Notes under the pieces: generated by a model
Seen by the model: only the letters and a program-made list of their open reading frames with translations
Told to the model about the DNA's origin: nothing
Databases searched by the model: none
Program-made: the position numbers and the translations under genes
Source of the DNA: Melieria omissa
Lineage: Eukaryota > Arthropoda > Insecta > Diptera > Ulidiidae
Assembly (NCBI GenBank): GCA_963971225.1
Contig: OZ020270.1
Coordinates: 78,632,432 to 78,696,431 of the forward strand
Direction of reading: 5' to 3'
Length of the DNA stretch: 64,000 nt
In this document: piece after piece, positions 20,773 to 30,827 of the stretch
Layout: each line of letters starts with the position of its first letter
Position numbering within the stretch: position 1 is the first letter of the stretch

Positions 20773-23700
20773 ATGGAACATCGGGAGGACGGAGCTTCAG
20801 GCACATCTAAGGAAGCAGGATCCGACGTGCAAGCTGCTCGGGTGGCATTAACGGCCGGCGCTGACGCGCCTTTGGATGCACCAGCATGCTCAGCACGGAA
20901 TCGCACAGACGCCCCGACTGGCGCCGCAGCACGACTTGCTGTGGGCGCGCCCGCTGAGGCATGCGCAATAACCTCGACGCCGTTTCTACCTATAGCCGAA
21001 TCAGTTACTCCTGCCGCGCAAGATTCACCTCCTCGCACCCGCTCCGGTATTCTACGCATCGAAAAGCCAAAGAAGCGTGCACGACCTGCACGGGTGGATA
21101 CTGCCGGGGACACCGGCGGCGCTCCACGGAACACAGGTAGTCCTGCAGGCAGCAGAGACAACAACTGTGATCACGTCACGCGCGACTTGGGCACACAGTT
21201 AGCTGGGGTGGGCTTTCAGCGCCCACACTATAAAGCGCCAATGGAAGCGCAAAGTTATTTTTCTCTGGGGAACGTAGGGCACGGTGGCCCCAATGAAGAT
21301 CCAACGCGCATCGGTGGAATCTTCCAGAGTTATGTTCCGGTATCAAGCCATGCAAATAGCATGTCGTATGCACGGGCACATGTGCCTAGCCTTGCACCAT
21401 GGTCCGGTATTGAACCAGGCCAACGAACGAACGTGTTTTCATCAACAGCGGTTCCGAACCTTTTTTCAAACTTCGGCTCGTTTGGTCACACTGCGCCTAC
21501 AGCGTTCAATCACCCCAATACGTTGAATACAAATATTTCGTTTCCACAGGCTTCACAAGCGGACATAACGTTGTCGTCTTCTCAGGTTGCAGCCCGGCAA
21601 GTGATGAGTAAGGATCTACCCACATTCTATGGCAATCCTGAGGAGTGGCCGTTGTTCATAACCAATTATGATCAGTCAACGGAACGATGTGGATTCACTG
21701 ATCAGGAAAACCTCATTCGCCTGCAAAAATGTTTGAAGGGTCCTGCGCTGGCAGCTGTGCGGGGAAAATTGATGATGCCAAGCACGGTATCGTTTGCGAT
21801 TGAAACTTTACGGATGCTGTACGGTCGGCCAGACGTGATACATCAGACACTTCAGAGCAAGCTGAGACAACAACCTAACGTAAGAATGGAAAAAATGGAA
21901 ACTTTAATAGATCTAGCTTTAGCAGTGCAGAACTACAGGGCGACAATGCAGGCCATGGGCTTAGGCGGTTATTTAAATGATCCAATGTTGCTGAATGAAC
22001 TTTTGAGTAAATTGCCCTGTGATTTAAAATTGGACTGGGGGCGCTTCCGCGTGGCACGCGGACATGTCGACATACAGGTCTTCGACGAGTGGCTGTTTAA
22101 TTTGGCTATGTGTGTAAGCCAAATAACACCACAAGGATATACACCTACGACTTCTGTCTCAGCTGATGAAACGAGAAGTGGCCGCAGACAGCGGCGGGAA
22201 AGGGTGATGCTACATGATGTCATGGACAAAAGCATTGAAAGGCGCATTTGCCCAAATTGTGCTAAGGAGCATTACCTGATGGAGTGCGATGGTTTTCGCG
22301 CTATGGGAAAAGACACGAGGTGGGGCCTCGTAAGGGAAAAGAAGCTATGTATTTGTTGTTTTGGAACACATTATGTACGTCGCTGCAGTTCAAAAAGACA
22401 ATGTGGAGTAGATGGTTGTACAATGATACACAATTCATTGCTACATATGCCGCGGCATAAGGCCGCCTCAAGATCATCGATACCAGCAGTTGAAGCCGGC
22501 AACATGTCGAACTCGACAATCCTATTCCATGCCAAAAGAAATAGGCACATTATGTTTCGATATATAGCCGTGACGCTTCATGGGAAGGATAAAACGGTTA
22601 ACACGTACGCCTTTATCGACGAGGGCTCGGCGTGCACACTTATCGAGCACGACCTGGCAGCAGAGCTTGGGCTGGATGGCCCGACGCAAGAACTTTGCCT
22701 TCAGTGGACAGGTGAAATTACGCAAAACGAGGTAAATTCGAAACTGGTTTCTTTAAGCATATCGTCACAAGAAGCACGAGCCAAAAGGTTTTCATTATCG
22801 AAAGTGCGCACCATATCTGGTCTCAACCTACCTGTGCAGACACTCGACGACATGGACATAAAAACTCGGGATCATTTGAAAAATTTGCCGATTAAACCTT
22901 ATGAGGCAGCCCAGGCGCGAATTCTTATTGGCCTTGACAACATAAAGCTAGGCGTGCCATCAGAGACTCGGGAAGGTGAAGCCGATGACTTGATTGCGGC
23001 TAAGTGTAAAATAGGGTGGGCCGTATATGGGCGAAACGTATCACCAGGCAGCCCATTACAGCGGATATTGCACATCTGCGACTGTTCTGATGATCGGCTT
23101 GAGACATTGGTAAAATCATATTTTTCTTTGGACGCCGTAGGTATTCGTGCAGTGGCCCCTTTAGTATCGAAGGAAGATGAGCGTTCTCGTCAGATAATGG
23201 AATCCACCACAAAATATCTTCCGCTGGAGAAGCGATGGGAGACTGGCCTACTATGGAGACATGACCATATTGAACTGCCCGATTCGCGACCGATGGCTCA
23301 GCGCAGGCTTCAGTGTCTGGAGGCAAAGATGGCTCGAGACCCTAACCTAAAACTTTTTCTCACGAATACTATTCGAGATTACGAACAAAAAGGGTACGTC
23401 AGAAGGCTGACTCAGCAAGAAGTAACATCCGGAGGCAAGTCCTGGTACATTCCTATGTTCACGGTTACCAACGTCAACAAGAATAAGACGCGATTGGTTT
23501 GGGATGCTGCAGCCGCCATTAATAACACAGCTTTGAACTCCGTGCTCCTTAAAGGTCCCGATTTATTAAAATCGTTGGTCGGTGTGCTGATCCGCTTCCG
23601 CGAGAGGCCAATAGCATTGTGCGGTGACATCCGCGAGATGTTTCACCAGGTGCGTGTAATTCAAGAGGACCAAGTCGCTCAGAAATTCCTATGGCGCGAC

Positions 23701-26430
23701 GGCGATAACACGAGAGATCTAGACGTTTACGTGATGCAGGTAATGACATTCGGGGCATCATGTTCACCTTCTTCGGCTAATTATGTTAAAAACAGAAACG
23801 CTGAAAGATTTTTGGAGCAGCACCCAGAGGCGGTGCAAGCTATAAAGGACAACACATTTGTAGATGATTGGCTGCAAAGTGTAACTACGGAAGAGGAGGC
23901 TATCCATTTAGCTACGACGGTGCGGAGTATTCACGCTGAAGGTGGGTTTGAAATGCGTCGTTGGATATCCAACTCCAAGAAGGTTTTACTGGCCCTGTCC
24001 GGGCAAACCAATCAAGTTGCCAAATTTATTGAGGAACCTGACACTAAACACGAAAAGGTGTTGGGCATGTGGTGGTCACCTGGCGGTGACATTTTAACGT
24101 TTTTCGAGAAATTTCCGGCAGAAGTTTTCGACGAAAGAAGAGCTGTAACCAAGCGTCAAATGCTACGGGTTATTATGACGGTGTTTGATCCCTTGGGCCT
24201 TTTGGGATTCTTCATGATCTACGCGAAGGTGCTGTTGCAAGAGGTCTGGCGTTCTGGCGTTTCGTGGGATGAGCCTGTCGGCACAGAAGTACGCGACAAG
24301 TGGTCGCACTGGGCACGTCGTCTACGTACTATTACCGAAGTTCAGATCCCACGCTGCTACCCCCTGGCATGTTATGCTAGCACACTTCAACTGCATACAT
24401 TCGTAGATGCTAGTGTCAACGCATATGCAGCAACTTCGTATCTACGCGCCGATTATAATGGTGAGACTCAGTGTTGTTTGATAGCTGCTAAAACGCGGGT
24501 GGCTCCCCTTAAGCCGATATCTATTCCTAGGCTGGAGTTGATGGCTGCCATCCTGGGCCTACGTCTGGCAAAGTTTATAGCGGACGAGTCATCTGTTGTT
24601 TTCCACCGCCGAGTATTTTGGTCAGATTCAAAAAACGTCTTGTGCTGGATAAATTCGGATGCTCGGAAATTTCAACAATTTGTTGCAGTACGTATAGGGG
24701 AAATTTTGGAAGACTCACGAGCTGACGAATGGAGGTGGGTGCCATCCGCGGACAACGTTGCAGACGAGGGCACTAAATGGACGAAGGAGCCTGAGTTCAG
24801 CGCCGACTCGCGCTGGTTTGTTGGGCCAATGTTTTTAAGTCAGACGGAGAACGCGTGGCCAAAAAATGATATTGGAAAAGCTGCTACAATTGACGATGAG
24901 CAAATTTTCCATGTGGACATGCAGCAGACAGCTGCACCATCTCTAGCAGTCGTAAGCCCGGATCCCCAGCGCTTTAGTAAATGGGAAAGACTGCGTAATT
25001 CGCAAAGGTATGTACTGCGATTTCTACATATCATATTACGAAGAAGTTCGCTGTCAGCGAAACTCACCGGACTGGTGGGTGAATCCGAAGTTGAAGATGC
25101 GGAGCGCGTTATAATCCGCAACTGTCAGCAGGAGGTTTACGATGAAGAAATAAAGTGCCTGACGATAGGCAAGGGAGTGCAACGCAGAAGCAATCTCTTT
25201 AAGAGCTCGCCGTATTTAGACGGGGCAGGGCTTCTGAGAGTGAGGGGCAGAATCGACGCGATCACACACGTGCCGTGGGACACGCGGCGGCCGATTATTC
25301 TGCCACGAAAACATCGGGTGACAGATCTTATTGTAGAATTTTACCATCGTAAGTTTCATCACCATCATAGTGAAATTGTAGTGAACGAGTTGCGTCAACG
25401 ATATTGGATACCAGGACTAAGGGCATTGGCGAGAGCAATTACCAAAAGGTGTCAACTTTGTCGCAATCGTCGAGCGACCCCGCTGGCCCCCGAAATGGGG
25501 AGTCTGCCACCGGAAAGACTTTCTACTTTTACAAGGCCATTTACCAATACTGGCGTCGATTACTTCGGGCCGTTTGAAGTTGTTATTGGAAGGCGTCGAG
25601 AGAAACGATGGGGCGTACTTTTCACATGCCTCACCGTCCGTGCGGTTCACATTGAGATTTCGCCGTCACTTTCAACAGATTCGTTTCTACTCGTATTGAA
25701 GCAGTTTACATCTCGCCGAGGGGTGCCGAGATGTATATGGTCGGATAATGGTACTAACTTTCGAGGAGCATGCCGCGTCCTGGTAGATGAGATTCAGCGA
25801 TTGTCGAAAGATGAGCTCGAACAACGCGTCCCTGACATTAAGTGGCGTTTTCTGCCTCCAGCGGCGCCTCATATGGGAGGCTGTTGGGAACGGATGGTGC
25901 GTTCTGTCAAATCTATTTTAATGGATATTCTGCCCGAGACTGGCTTGCGAGAAGAAGTGCTTAGAGCGGCTCTAGCTGACGTGGAGTTTATTTTAAATTC
26001 AAGGCCGCTAACTTATGTCCCTCTAGATTCAGCAGATGCAGAGGCGATAACACCGAATCACTTTCTTCTGGGCAGTTCGAACGGATCGCGGGATTATGGC
26101 ATTGAAGGTATCGACGGTCTCGCGTTAAGGAAGAACTTCAAGATCGCTACTGGAATAGCAGATCAATTTTGGAAACGGTGGATCCGGGAGTATTTGCCAT
26201 GCTTGACTAGGCGAGGGAAATGGCATCAAAATGCAGCAGACCCGATCGCAGTAAACGACATGGTTCTGATAGTCGATGAGAACGCCAAGCGAAACTCTTG
26301 GCAGAAGGGACTTGTAGTCGACGTAAACATGGGACACGATGGGAAGGTACGAAGCGCAGTCGTAAAAACGATTAATGGTTTGCTAACGAGGCCTGCAGTG
26401 AAACTCGCGAAACTCGACGTGAAAGGGTAA
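20773..26430 (+). CDS. BEL/Pao Gag-Pol polyprotein, intact
   Basis: 1,885 codons without a break. In order: an Ala/Pro-rich N-terminus; a capsid-like Gag region (about residues 275-460, starting near DLPTFYGNPEEWP); zinc knuckles from CPNCAKEH near 22,246; a retropepsin-like protease with FIDEGSACTLIE near 22,611; RT with CGDIREMFHQV and FVDDW near 23,858; RNase H; an integrase with an HHCC-like zinc region, DYFGPF near 25,558, SDNGTNF near 25,741 and the Glu in CWERMV near 25,883; and a C-terminal DUF5641-like domain. The ATG at 20,773 is the first in frame. The protease motif is D-E-G-S rather than D-S/T-G, which I believe is tolerated in this superfamily. Confidence 0.93.
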   Translation: MEHREDGASGTSKEAGSDVQAARVALTAGADAPLDAPACSARNRTDAPTGAAARLAVGAPAEACAITSTPFLPIAESVTPAAQDSPPRTRSGILRIEKPKKRARPARVDTAGDTGGAPRNTGSPAGSRDNNCDHVTRDLGTQLAGVGFQRPHYKAPMEAQSYFSLGNVGHGGPNEDPTRIGGIFQSYVPVSSHANSMSYARAHVPSLAPWSGIEPGQRTNVFSSTAVPNLFSNFGSFGHTAPTAFNHPNTLNTNISFPQASQADITLSSSQVAARQVMSKDLPTFYGNPEEWPLFITNYDQSTERCGFTDQENLIRLQKCLKGPALAAVRGKLMMPSTVSFAIETLRMLYGRPDVIHQTLQSKLRQQPNVRMEKMETLIDLALAVQNYRATMQAMGLGGYLNDPMLLNELLSKLPCDLKLDWGRFRVARGHVDIQVFDEWLFNLAMCVSQITPQGYTPTTSVSADETRSGRRQRRERVMLHDVMDKSIERRICPNCAKEHYLMECDGFRAMGKDTRWGLVREKKLCICCFGTHYVRRCSSKRQCGVDGCTMIHNSLLHMPRHKAASRSSIPAVEAGNMSNSTILFHAKRNRHIMFRYIAVTLHGKDKTVNTYAFIDEGSACTLIEHDLAAELGLDGPTQELCLQWTGEITQNEVNSKLVSLSISSQEARAKRFSLSKVRTISGLNLPVQTLDDMDIKTRDHLKNLPIKPYEAAQARILIGLDNIKLGVPSETREGEADDLIAAKCKIGWAVYGRNVSPGSPLQRILHICDCSDDRLETLVKSYFSLDAVGIRAVAPLVSKEDERSRQIMESTTKYLPLEKRWETGLLWRHDHIELPDSRPMAQRRLQCLEAKMARDPNLKLFLTNTIRDYEQKGYVRRLTQQEVTSGGKSWYIPMFTVTNVNKNKTRLVWDAAAAINNTALNSVLLKGPDLLKSLVGVLIRFRERPIALCGDIREMFHQVRVIQEDQVAQKFLWRDGDNTRDLDVYVMQVMTFGASCSPSSANYVKNRNAERFLEQHPEAVQAIKDNTFVDDWLQSVTTEEEAIHLATTVRSIHAEGGFEMRRWISNSKKVLLALSGQTNQVAKFIEEPDTKHEKVLGMWWSPGGDILTFFEKFPAEVFDERRAVTKRQMLRVIMTVFDPLGLLGFFMIYAKVLLQEVWRSGVSWDEPVGTEVRDKWSHWARRLRTITEVQIPRCYPLACYASTLQLHTFVDASVNAYAATSYLRADYNGETQCCLIAAKTRVAPLKPISIPRLELMAAILGLRLAKFIADESSVVFHRRVFWSDSKNVLCWINSDARKFQQFVAVRIGEILEDSRADEWRWVPSADNVADEGTKWTKEPEFSADSRWFVGPMFLSQTENAWPKNDIGKAATIDDEQIFHVDMQQTAAPSLAVVSPDPQRFSKWERLRNSQRYVLRFLHIILRRSSLSAKLTGLVGESEVEDAERVIIRNCQQEVYDEEIKCLTIGKGVQRRSNLFKSSPYLDGAGLLRVRGRIDAITHVPWDTRRPIILPRKHRVTDLIVEFYHRKFHHHHSEIVVNELRQRYWIPGLRALARAITKRCQLCRNRRATPLAPEMGSLPPERLSTFTRPFTNTGVDYFGPFEVVIGRRREKRWGVLFTCLTVRAVHIEISPSLSTDSFLLVLKQFTSRRGVPRCIWSDNGTNFRGACRVLVDEIQRLSKDELEQRVPDIKWRFLPPAAPHMGGCWERMVRSVKSILMDILPETGLREEVLRAALADVEFILNSRPLTYVPLDSADAEAITPNHFLLGSSNGSRDYGIEGIDGLALRKNFKIATGIADQFWKRWIREYLPCLTRRGKWHQNAADPIAVNDMVLIVDENAKRNSWQKGLVVDVNMGHDGKVRSAVVKTINGLLTRPAVKLAKLDVKG

Positions 26431-26469
26431 ACCACATACGTAGCGGTATGAAGTTTACGAGGTGGGGGA

Positions 26470-26871
26470 TGTTGCGCCGTCCGCATGCGCAACGCCGTTG
26501 CTTAGCAGCGCGACGGCTCTGAGTTTCGCTCCTCCTTTACATATGTCATCACGCATTCTTGCGCTTTCTACTTTCCCCGACACGGGAGCTGCCAATACGT
26601 TTCCGGTTAGCCTTTTCTTTTGGATTGAGATGCCGAGCGGTGCAGAAGCTGCGAGCTGGATATTGTATACTTAAATATTAGTACACCTTCAGGTTTATAA
26701 TTTGTGGTTAGGCGCTCATTATTGTTTATCAAGCCAAACACGAGTGTAAGTTAAGAATTTAATCATATTTAAGACTGTGAATTTATATGGGACAAATAAA
26801 TTACAGATTTTAGCACACGTTAAAATTGCTGCTGAAAATACTGTTTAGCTTACTCACGCCTCGCCACAACA
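26470..26871 (+). repeat. 3' LTR of BEL/Pao element
   Basis: Same 402 bp as the 5' copy by eye. It is preceded by the purine-rich tract GAGGTGGGGGA at 26,459-26,469, a good plus-strand primer site. Confidence 0.93.
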
Positions 26872-26954
26872 TATGGTATATAATTGTGGTATTCCTTTTT
26901 AGTTATGCTCTCGTCAATTACAGGTTTCTCCAATACATTGATTATGGCATTCAT
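26872..26954 (-). pseudogene. Polinton capsid protein, N-terminal exon-like piece split off by BEL element
   Basis: Starts at an ATG at 26,954-26,952 and reads MNAIINVLEKPVIDESITK before meeting the BEL 3' LTR. Without the insertion the frame continues straight into 20,149. The same N-terminus exists a second time at 27,448, within a tandem duplication. Confidence 0.7.
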
Positions 26955-27665
26955 TATGCACGTCTTTTCAGTGTAAATCCCAGTGATTTTAAATATTCTC
27001 TCTATTATTAAGTGTTAATGTCCAACGCAGCTTTTTTCTTGTTTTTTCTGCAACTCTTTTTTTGCGTTAACTTTCGTGTATAGATGTATTGAGAGTTGTT
27101 AACGAACTGATGCCTGAATCTACTTTCTGTTGTTTTTATTGTCACTAATTCTTTATTTTTTTTTGTTGTAGTCTAAGAGAGATTATTTCTCTGTGAAAAT
27201 TAAAAAATGACCTCCCATCCTGATTTACAATTCTCACACGATAATATGTTATTGAGTTGGTCTGTTATAGATACTTCATCGAGGACTGTGTTTTGAATAG
27301 TAATGCGCACTTCATCGTTGTTGTTGTTGTTATTGTTATTGTTGTTGTTGTTAAATAAGAGTGAATATGAGCTATAATTGCGGCATTCCTTTTTAGTTAT
27401 ACTCTCGTCAATTAGAGGTTTCTCTAATACATTAATTATTTCATTCATTATGCACATCTCTTCACAATAAATCCCAGCGATTTTAAATATTCTTTATTAT
27501 TAAGTGTTAATGTTCCACGCAGCTTTTTTTCTCGAGTTTTTTCTGCCGCTTTTTTTGCTGACCACTGTCGTGTCCAGATGTACTGGATGTTGTTGACAAA
27601 CTGATGGATGAATTTGCCCTGTGTATATTTTTATTGTAAATAATCATCTTTCTTTTATAGTCTTG
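26880..27665 (-). repeat. Tandem duplication of the penton-end/capsid-start segment
   Basis: Two diverged copies of about 400 bp lie head to tail (about 26,880-27,300 and 27,300-27,665). Each holds the capsid N-terminus and the spacer upstream of it. The first copy also has the 3' end of the penton gene at 27,165-27,260. The junction at about 27,295 fuses the capsid fragment to the penton tail. The duplication predates the BEL insertion, which struck the copy linked to the rest of the capsid gene. Confidence 0.65.
27200..27457 (-). pseudogene. Duplicated capsid N-terminus fused to penton tail
   Basis: 85 codons. It starts like the capsid protein (MNEIINVLEKPLIDESITKK), runs through a stretch of 12 Asn coded by a GTT/ATT microsatellite (27,317-27,354) to DEVRITIQN, and then passes into sequence homologous to the penton 3' end in a wrong frame. 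It is a by-product of the tandem duplication, not a gene. Confidence 0.65.
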
Positions 27666-27675
27666 TGGTTTTAGG

Positions 27676-28399
27676 GGGCACAACTAGTTTGACCGCCTGA
27701 AAAAAGGAGATTTTTGTGAATTTTGAATTTTGTGAAGTATTGCATCGAATGTTTTAAAATTTTGCAGATATATTTATGCATAAATAATGAATACAAAGTA
27801 ATTTTTTCAAATGAAAATATTCGATTTTCAGCAAGTTATCCACCATCTCCTGAGTCTTAAAAAAAAAAACGTTCTCCCACTGCTGCAGTGATTGTAGCCT
27901 TCGCAGTGCCTGAAATCAAAAAAACCAAAAATTTTACTTAACTAGATTATATTTCCTATACAATGACCCTCGGTTGTAAAAAAAAAATAAAATGCAACAA
28001 AATGGCGGTTTTTTGAAAAAAAAATTAAAATTTTGCTGAAAAATATGATGGTTTCTGGCCTGGCATAATTATACTTTTCATCCTATCATTAAACTGGAGG
28101 GTCATTGTATGGAAAAACAAATACACAATAAGCTAAAAAAAGACCCAAGTCGATGGGATGATTTGTTATCAAGTTACAGCTGCAGCAAATTTGAAAAATG
28201 TAGTTTTGAGAAAAACGCGTTTAAAGTTTTATAACCGTGTTATCGCGTAGTGAACGAGACGGGTTTGAGGCTCTGTATCTCAGAGACTTTTACGAATTCG
28301 ACAAAATCCGTTCGTATACTTTTTCTATGATAGTTATACTATAAAAATATGAAATAAAACAAAAAACGAAATTTTCAAAATTTCAAACTAGTTGTGCCC
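27676..28399. mobile_element. 724-bp TIR element of unknown family
   Basis: Ends GGGCACAACTAGTTTGA are perfect inverted repeats of 17 bp. The interior is AT-rich and non-coding. No clean target duplication is visible (left flank GGTTTTAGG, right flank GTTAAATGC), so the family cannot be assigned. It sits just after the penton gene 3' end and separates it from the duplicated segment. Confidence 0.6.
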
Positions 28400-28421
28400 G
28401 TTAAATGCAATCTAAGAGTGA

Positions 28422-29078
28422 TTATTTCTCCGCGAAAATTAATTTTCCGTCCTGATTCACAATTCTCAAAGTGACACTGCTTATTTCTCTTGTATTAACT
28501 GGTAGGTATATAACATTTTGTGGAATCTCAGTTATCTTATAGCCTGGCTCAACGTTAATTGAAAACTGATGTAATGTGTGTGCCGATGAACCGTTTATAT
28601 AGGATCCGGTAGTAATACTACATTCAATACATATCACGTTGTTTTGTGTTATCATCAGGTTTTCTTCTGATATGTGTTTTGTACCTGCTGATAACACAAC
28701 TGGCCCAAATCCCAATATTTTTCCTATACTAAATGGTTTATCAAAGTAAATGTTTTCCTTAGATGAATATATTTCTGATTGTATTGTATTATTATTTGCA
28801 TTGATTTCAATATACGCATCATCGTCATCATCTCTCAATTCGGTATAATCTTCATTTATGTACTCAACAATATCATCAAACTCGTACGTTCCCGTTGGTA
28901 ATTTAATCACATTATTACCGATGTGAAACAAGTTGTTGTCTTCATCAATGTTAGGTATTGAGTGATATGCATGAAAATCAATAAGTGCACATTGATAATC
29001 TCTACTCAATTGTATGGGTGGAAAATAATTTGAGGTTAGAATTGACGTATTTCCACTTAAATTCAATGTTATAGACAT
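28422..29078 (-). pseudogene. Polinton penton (minor capsid, single jelly-roll) protein, 3' frameshift
   Basis: 218 codons from MSITLNLSGN to a stop at 28,422. Typical blocks of Polinton penton proteins as I recall them: YFPPIQLS, ALIDFHAYHSIPN, LPTGTYEFDDI, IECSITTGSYING, INVEPGYKI, LRIVNQDGK. A one-base deletion near 28,433-28,440 puts the last dozen codons out of frame, since the alternative frame reads on as a plausible beta strand to 28,402. The protein would cap the vertices of the capsid. It lies upstream of the capsid gene in the same direction, as expected for a Polinton structural-gene block. Confidence 0.7.
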
Positions 29079-29139
29079 CTTACTGCCGTTAAATATTCCA
29101 ACATACTTAATTCAAAACACGTTTTTCTATTAGTACATA

Positions 29140-29706
29140 AAGGGTGATCCAACTAGAGGTACTTTTTTCAATAACCTTTTTTTGACAGATCACGCGTGAG
29201 TCGTGTCAAGCTGTCATATTATTTTTGTTCAGTATTGTTTGGCATTTCATCATGGAAAGACTTACGCCTGAAAAACGTTTACAAATCGTTCATCGGTCCA
29301 TATTTCTTCAAAAATGATGCCGGTGAGAACAGCTAATTTCACGTAATGGGCCGGTCGATTGGCCACCAAGATCGTGTGATATCACACCGTTAGACTTTTT
29401 TCTGTGGGGATAAGTAAAGTCTTAAGTCTATACGGATAAACCCGCTTCGATTCAGGCCTTGGAGCAAAACATCACGCGTGTCATTCGCCAGTTACCAGTC
29501 GAAATGCTCGAACGAGTCATCGAAAATTGGACTCAACGGATGGACCATCTGAGACGTAGCCGCGGCCAACATTTGAAAGAGATAATCTTCAAAAAATAAA
29601 TGCCAAAGAATGTTCTTTCGAATGATAATAAACATTCCCCGTTAAATTTTAATTTTCTGTGTTTTTTTCTTTAAAAAAGTAGGGAACCTCGAAATGGATC
29701 ACGCTT
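29140..29706 (+). mobile_element. Deleted Tc1/mariner-superfamily element A
   Basis: TIRs (AAGGGTGATCC... against AAGCGTGATCC...) of about 28-34 bp have diverged. TA flanks both sides (29,138-29,139; 29,707-29,708). Inside are a transposase start (MERLTPEKRLQIVHRS near 29,253) and its C-terminal end (CDITPLDFFLWG near 29,382, then a domain ending LRRSRGQHLKEIIFKK at 29,599), with the middle deleted and stops in between. Such DNA-P-LDFFLWG C-termini are common in insect ITm elements. Confidence 0.75.
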
Positions 29707-29712
29707 TATATA

Positions 29713-30301
29713 GGGTGTTTTTTAGAGGTATAGAACTTTGAATTGAAATAAAACACAAGAAAATCGTTTTAATGTCCATCAATTTGGCTTTATTGGAAGG
29801 ATAATTTTATGCCGTTAATGTTTAAATATGATTTCGGGCATGTGGCCGCCGCGGCTGGCTCGAATAAAGCCAATTCTACAGGTCCAATTTTCAACCAGCT
29901 CCAATTGCTGTGCACGGTGGCGAATCGATTCATTCGGGTCCTCTTCAACATTTTGCTCTACAGTGGCAATTGTTTCTTCGGTGCGCACTGTTCGACGTCT
30001 CTGCGGATGCGTATTATCACATAGAGTAAACGTAGTGCGAAAACGACCCATGGTTAACCGAATTAATTGCTCTGATGGACGATGTCGACCATAAAATGGA
30101 CGGAGCTTGCGGTAAACTTCGCGAACTGAACCATTATTTTCGAAATAAATTTGAACGATTTGCAAGCGTTGTTCTTTTGTCAACCTGTTCATGATGAAAT
30201 GGCAAACCAAACTGAACATAAATGACATTAGAGTTGCCACATTTGACCACAAAATGCCAGTTTTATCTCTATTCGAAAAACAAACCTCTAAAAAAACACC
30301 C
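29713..30301 (-). mobile_element. Deleted Tc1/mariner-superfamily element B
   Basis: TIRs GGGTGTTTTTTTAGAGGT flanked by TA (29,711-29,712; 30,302-30,303). It lies 6 bp from element A and is a different subfamily. The left TA and the TA run on the right place it at an AT-rich target hot spot. Confidence 0.8.
29815..30195 (-). pseudogene. Transposase remnant of element B
   Basis: Reads from MNRLTKEQRLQIVQIYFEN (helix-turn-helix) through a linker (RRRTVRTEETIATVEQNV) straight into the C-terminal end FIRASRGGHMPEIIFKH. The whole DDE catalytic core is missing, in frame, so a stable protein of 127 residues could still be made. The longer ORF from 30,252 starts in the TIR region and is unlikely. 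It could act at most as a DNA-binding repressor; that is speculation. Confidence 0.65.
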
Positions 30302-30326
30302 TATATATATATATATATATATATAT
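30302..30326. repeat. (TA)n microsatellite, Gypsy target
   Basis: TA repeats up to the Gypsy 5' LTR. They continue after the CsRn1-like element at 46,379, which shows that both LTR elements landed in one original TA tract. Confidence 0.85.
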
Positions 30327-30749
30327 TGTAACGATGAGCCAGTCTGTCGCGGTGCAAAGCAACCCTGCCGCTACGTGCCGTGCCATAACCCAATCTGGCA
30401 ACGACGGCCGCGATAGTAACTTTTAGTCCAACCTGGCAACGATGGTCGCGGTCATCAGGGAAACTTCTAGTCCAATCTGGCAACGTGCGAGAACGATCTG
30501 CGCGACGGCCGGACAGAGTATAAAAGGTGGCCAGATGCGGTGCAGCGAGTCAGTCTGGTTTTGACAAGTGAAGTTGCCACACGAAGTGACTAAGCAAATA
30601 CTTAGGTGTACGAACAGTAAAGTGTAAACTGTGAATAATAAAGTGACTGTTGGTTTATTTTATTGTCTGCGTTTAAGAAACTGTGTTTTATTTTCAAATT
30701 ACACAATCCAGAGATACGCAACAGCCCACTAGACTTAGTATTCGTAACA
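30327..30749 (+). repeat. 5' LTR of Gypsy element
   Basis: 423 bp. It contains three short sub-repeats built on CTGGCAACG (near 30,397, 30,432 and 30,477), a TATA box at 30,519 and AATAAA at 30,637, so U3, R and U5 can be placed roughly. Confidence 0.92.
30519..30526 (+). promoter_or_regulatory. TATA box in Gypsy 5' LTR
   Basis: TATAAAAG, about 115 bp before the AATAAA polyadenylation signal at 30,637-30,642. The same pair lies in the 3' LTR at 36,907. Transcription would start about 25-30 bp downstream. Confidence 0.7.
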
Positions 30750-30751
30750 TT

Positions 30752-30770
30752 TGGTGTCAGAAGTGGGATT
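30752..30770 (+). other. Primer binding site, tRNA-Leu type
   Basis: TGGTGTCAGAAGTGGGATT begins two bases after the LTR. It matches the complement of animal tRNA-Leu 3' ends at nearly every base as I recall them (one mismatch), so tRNA-Leu is the likely minus-strand primer. Confidence 0.65.
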
Positions 30771-30827
30771 GTGGAAAATTGAAGATAAAAAAAAAAAACT
30801 AAGAAATAAAATTATAAAAGCACGGAC

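Larger units (their letters stand above)
20150..26871 (+). mobile_element. Complete BEL/Pao LTR retrotransposon
   Basis: Two 402-bp LTRs (20,150-20,551; 26,470-26,871) begin TGTTGCGCC, end CCACAACA and look identical by eye. A 5-bp target duplication TATGG lies at 20,145-20,149 and 26,872-26,876. A single 1,885-codon polyprotein fills the interior. The element inserted into the Polinton capsid gene. Identical LTRs and an open frame argue for a recent, possibly still competent insertion. Confidence 0.95.

Noticed and set aside
20739..21164. Minus-strand Ala-rich ORF opposite the BEL polyprotein start
   Set aside because: A high-GC shadow of the Ala/Pro-rich Gag N-terminus with no motif of its own.
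27317..27354. Poly-Asn stretch as a functional prion-like domain
   Set aside because: It is a GTT/ATT microsatellite inside a truncated duplicate and has no gene context.
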